A DNA stretch of 8,012 bases from Bacillota bacterium (GTDB lineage Bacteria > Bacillota > Clostridia > Christensenellales > CAG-138): contig JAEZIE010000267.1 of the NCBI GenBank assembly GCA_023416175.1, positions 1-8,012 on the forward strand, read 5' to 3'. Of this stretch, positions 5,890-8,012 are shown piece after piece. The notes beneath the pieces are model-generated. The model worked only from the letters and a program-made list of their open reading frames with translations. It was not told the DNA's origin and made no database searches. Positions within the stretch are counted from its first letter, which is position 1. Each line of letters opens with the position of its first letter. The position numbers and the translations under genes were made by a program.

Positions 5890-7155
5890 ATGAAAACAAC
5901 GGCAGTACGGCTTTACGGAGCAAACGACCTCAGGCTGGAAGAATTTGAACTTGACGCCCTCAAGCCCGACGAGGTGCGCGCAAAAGTTATCTCGGACAGT
6001 ATCTGCATGAGCTCTTATAAGGCTGCTATCCAGGGCCCCGCCCACAAACGCGTTCCCAACGACGTCGCCACCAATCCCACCATTATCGGCCACGAGTTCT
6101 GCGGCGAAATCCTGGAAGTGGGCGAAAAGTGGAAGAATAAATTCAAACCCGGCGATCATTTTGCCATACAGCCCGCACACTTCTACAAGGGCTCGTTGGA
6201 GGCACCCGGCTACTCCTACCGCAATTGCGGCGGCAACGCCACGGTTGTAAACATTCCTATGGAAATCATGGAGATGGATTGCCTTTTCCATTATGATTCG
6301 GACGTATACTTCTACGGCTCCCTGGCTGAGCCCGTCAGCTGCATCATAGGCACCTACCACGCCATGTACCACACCAAGCCCGGCAGCTATGTGCACCAGA
6401 TGGGTATTGTAGAGGGTGGCAAGCTTGCCCTGCTCGCTGCTGTAGGCCCCATGGGTCTTGGGGCGATCGATTATGCGCTGCACTGCGACCGCAGGCCGAG
6501 CCTCATTGTAGTGACGGATATCGACGACGCGCGCCTAAATCGGGCACAGAGCATCTACACTGTGGAGCACGCTAAGGAACTGGGCATCACGCTCATTTAC
6601 CTCAACACCGCCAAGGAAAGCGATCCCGTCGCCAAGCTGATGGAGCTCTCCGGCGGCACGGGCTATGACGACGTCATGGTGTTCGCTCCTGTGAAGCCCG
6701 TTGTGGAACAGGGCAACGCCATACTTGGCTTTGACGGCTGCCTGAATTTCTTCGCAGGCCCCTCCAACACCGAGTTTAAGGCGGAGCTCAACTTCTACAA
6801 CGTCCACTACGCCGCGCACCACATCGTGGGGACCTCGGGCGGCAACACAGACGATATGCGCGAAGCCATCGAAATGATGGCGGCGGGCAAATTGAACCCC
6901 GCTTCCATGATCACGCATGTCGGCGGTCTGGACAGTGTCGTTCGCACCACGCTCGATCTCCCGCACATCCCCGGCGGCAAGAAGCTCATCTATACCCAAA
7001 TCAGCATGCCGCTGACGGCCATTGTGGACTTCGAAGAGAAGGGCAAGACGGACCCCGTATTCAAAACCCTTCACGAGCTGGTGGTGAAACACAACAACCT
7101 GTGGAACCCCGAGGCGGAAAAATACCTGCTGGCTAACGCGAAGCCCATCGCGTAA
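5890..7155 (+). CDS. SorE-like ketose-1-phosphate reductase (L-sorbose-1-phosphate reductase family, MDR)
   Basis: This 421-residue cytoplasmic medium-chain dehydrogenase resembles SorE, which reduces L-sorbose 1-phosphate to D-glucitol 6-phosphate with NAD(P)H. The catalytic zinc ligands look intact: Cys39 in DSICMSSYK, His68-Glu69 in GHEFCGE and Glu147 in SLAEP. The nucleotide-binding turn is AAVGPMGLG (183-191), and TDIDDARL follows at the end of the second strand (from 209). The lobe that normally holds a four-cysteine structural zinc has only Cys113, so the second zinc is probably absent. The protein is longer than ordinary alcohol dehydrogenases (about 350), as SorE proteins are. It follows the PHP gene by 37 nt and is the last gene before a strong terminator. 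With the SDR gene it would convert a ketose 1-phosphate to a ketose 6-phosphate. The family is confident; sorbose as substrate is inferred. Confidence 0.88.
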   Translation: MKTTAVRLYGANDLRLEEFELDALKPDEVRAKVISDSICMSSYKAAIQGPAHKRVPNDVATNPTIIGHEFCGEILEVGEKWKNKFKPGDHFAIQPAHFYKGSLEAPGYSYRNCGGNATVVNIPMEIMEMDCLFHYDSDVYFYGSLAEPVSCIIGTYHAMYHTKPGSYVHQMGIVEGGKLALLAAVGPMGLGAIDYALHCDRRPSLIVVTDIDDARLNRAQSIYTVEHAKELGITLIYLNTAKESDPVAKLMELSGGTGYDDVMVFAPVKPVVEQGNAILGFDGCLNFFAGPSNTEFKAELNFYNVHYAAHHIVGTSGGNTDDMREAIEMMAAGKLNPASMITHVGGLDSVVRTTLDLPHIPGGKKLIYTQISMPLTAIVDFEEKGKTDPVFKTLHELVVKHNNLWNPEAEKYLLANAKPIA

Positions 7156-7165
7156 CGATGATTAT

Positions 7166-7198
7166 AAGGGAACGCGGACTTGTGTTCCGCGTTCCCTT
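7166..7198 (+). terminator. Rho-independent terminator after the reductase gene
   Basis: A perfect 13-bp stem, AAGGGAACGCGGA (7166-7178) with TCCGCGTTCCCTT (7186-7198), encloses a 7-nt loop. It is followed by a T-rich run (7201-7212). It begins 11 nt after the reductase stop and should end most operon transcripts. Confidence 0.9.
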
Positions 7199-7314
7199 CC
7201 CTTCTTTATTTCCATACAATTAAGCCATGATTTTGATCGATTCTGATTTTTGAATTTTATCCGCCATCATACGCAATTCCTTTTTCTTTAATGCAATAGA
7301 GCAGGAGAACCGCT
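7199..7314 (+). promoter_or_regulatory. AT-rich leader of the kinase gene
   Basis: The stretch between terminator and kinase is clearly richer in A and T than the genes around it, as a promoter region would be. TTGATC (near 7233) and a TTTAAT -10-like hexamer (7287-7292) are present but not well spaced with each other, so I cannot place the promoter. AGGAGA at 7303-7308 is a good ribosome-binding site 6 nt before the kinase ATG. Confidence 0.4.
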
Positions 7315-8012
7315 ATGCCGAATTTGACCCTACTCGCCTTTGACCTTGGCGCAAGCAATGGAAGGGCCATACTGGGCCGTTTTAACGGGAAGCGCATTAC
7401 GCTTGAGGAACTCCACCGGTTTGAAAACAACTTCATCCCCCTCAACGGCGTACTGTATTGGAACGTGCTGGACTTTTACCAGCAGATGAAGGCAGGCTTT
7501 GCCGCGTTTTCCCGGTTACAGGAAGGCGATCTCCATGCTTTCGGCGTGGATACCTGGGGCGTGGACTACGGCCTGCTGGACAAAAACGGCGCACTCTTAG
7601 GCAACCCCCGCTGCTACCGGCAGGCGTTAGACGCCGATATGGAAGCAGCATGGCAGGTGGTCCCCAAGGAAACGCTGTTTTCACGCACCGGCCTTGCCAG
7701 CATGAACTTCAATACCGTCTACCAGCTCCACCGCAGAAAACGCGAAGGCGACGCCGCGCTTGACGCCGCTTCCTGCATGCTTTTGATGCCGGACCTGTTG
7801 GGCTATTTCTTTACCGGCGAGCGCGGCAGCGAATACACCAATGTCACCACCTCCATGCTGTATAACCCCGTCAAAAAGGATTGGGATTATGAGACGATCC
7901 GCGCCTTGGGCCTGCCCGAGCGCATCTTCACGCACATTGACCGCGCGGGTACGTTGCGCGGCAAGCTGCTGCCCGCGGTGGCTTCTGAACTCTCCCTCAA
8001 CCAGGCCGCGTT
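7315..8012 (+). CDS. Rhamnulokinase (RhaB)-type FGGY sugar kinase (N-terminal 232 residues; 3' end outside window)
   Basis: This cytoplasmic kinase of the FGGY family would phosphorylate a ketose, at C1 in the RhaB branch, using ATP. The first actin-like lobe is present. It starts FDLGASNGR (9-17, Asp10 in the phosphate loop), followed by YWNVLDF (48-54), DTWGVDYGLLD (79-89), NTVYQL (133-138), LLMPDLLGYFFTG (156-168) and EYTNVTT (173-179). Each has a close counterpart in E. coli RhaB. One difference is YRQALD (101-106) where RhaB has YRDSRT, a hint that the sugar may not be rhamnulose. The second lobe, with the ATP-binding motifs, lies beyond the window. The start is set by AGGAGA 6 nt upstream. 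The terminator before it suggests separate or read-through-limited expression. Its place behind SorD- and SorE-like genes suggests it supplies the ketose 1-phosphate. Confidence 0.88.
   Translation, partial: MPNLTLLAFDLGASNGRAILGRFNGKRITLEELHRFENNFIPLNGVLYWNVLDFYQQMKAGFAAFSRLQEGDLHAFGVDTWGVDYGLLDKNGALLGNPRCYRQALDADMEAAWQVVPKETLFSRTGLASMNFNTVYQLHRRKREGDAALDAASCMLLMPDLLGYFFTGERGSEYTNVTTSMLYNPVKKDWDYETIRALGLPERIFTHIDRAGTLRGKLLPAVASELSLNQAA

Noticed and set aside
5815..6483. A 222-codon open frame on the minus strand
   Set aside because: It lies antisense within the SorE-like gene, whose family motifs are unmistakable, and its own translation shows no recognisable domain. It is a by-product of GC-rich third codon positions.
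6535..7092. A 185-codon open frame on the minus strand
   Set aside because: It is antisense to the reductase gene, and the His/Val-rich translation is typical of a reversed dehydrogenase.

Overview
The window most likely comes from a Gram-positive Bacillota, probably of the class Clostridia. The evidence is a complete Bce-type antimicrobial-peptide resistance module, which is essentially confined to that phylum, together with strong GGAGG-type ribosome-binding sites and moderately GC-rich coding sequence. The genus cannot be read from the sequence. No rRNA, tRNA, CRISPR array or mobile element was seen.

Left part (1-3530, all on the minus strand, read right to left): response regulator (3530-2823), short-loop histidine kinase (2811-1780), ABC ATPase (1657-890) and the N-terminal half of a BceB-like FtsX-type permease (897-1, running off the window). 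Regulator and kinase are 11 nt apart. ATPase and permease overlap by 8 nt. Between kinase and ATPase lies a 122-bp gap with two perfect 13-bp direct repeats at a 21-bp period, one inside a TGACA-N4-TGTAA box. This is the expected position for the regulator's target promoter. The natural reading is that permease and kinase sense a peptide antibiotic together, the regulator is phosphorylated, and the transporter genes are induced.

Centre (3531-3759): a divergent intergenic region with an extended -10 promoter facing each way and several short inverted repeats over the rightward promoter.

Right part (3760-8012, plus strand): an operon of a SorD/SrlD-like hexitol-6-phosphate dehydrogenase (SDR), a PHP-domain metallohydrolase of unknown substrate, and a SorE-like ketose-1-phosphate reductase (MDR), closed by a strong hairpin terminator at 7166-7198. 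It is followed by the 5' part of a rhamnulokinase-type FGGY kinase with its own ribosome-binding site. Together these suggest a kinase-primed ketose route: ketose to ketose-1-P (kinase), to hexitol-6-P (SorE-like), to ketose-6-P (SorD-like). This would be the L-sorbose pathway logic with a sugar kinase replacing the usual phosphotransferase entry step. The PHP protein between the two dehydrogenases has no assigned step and is the least explained gene here.
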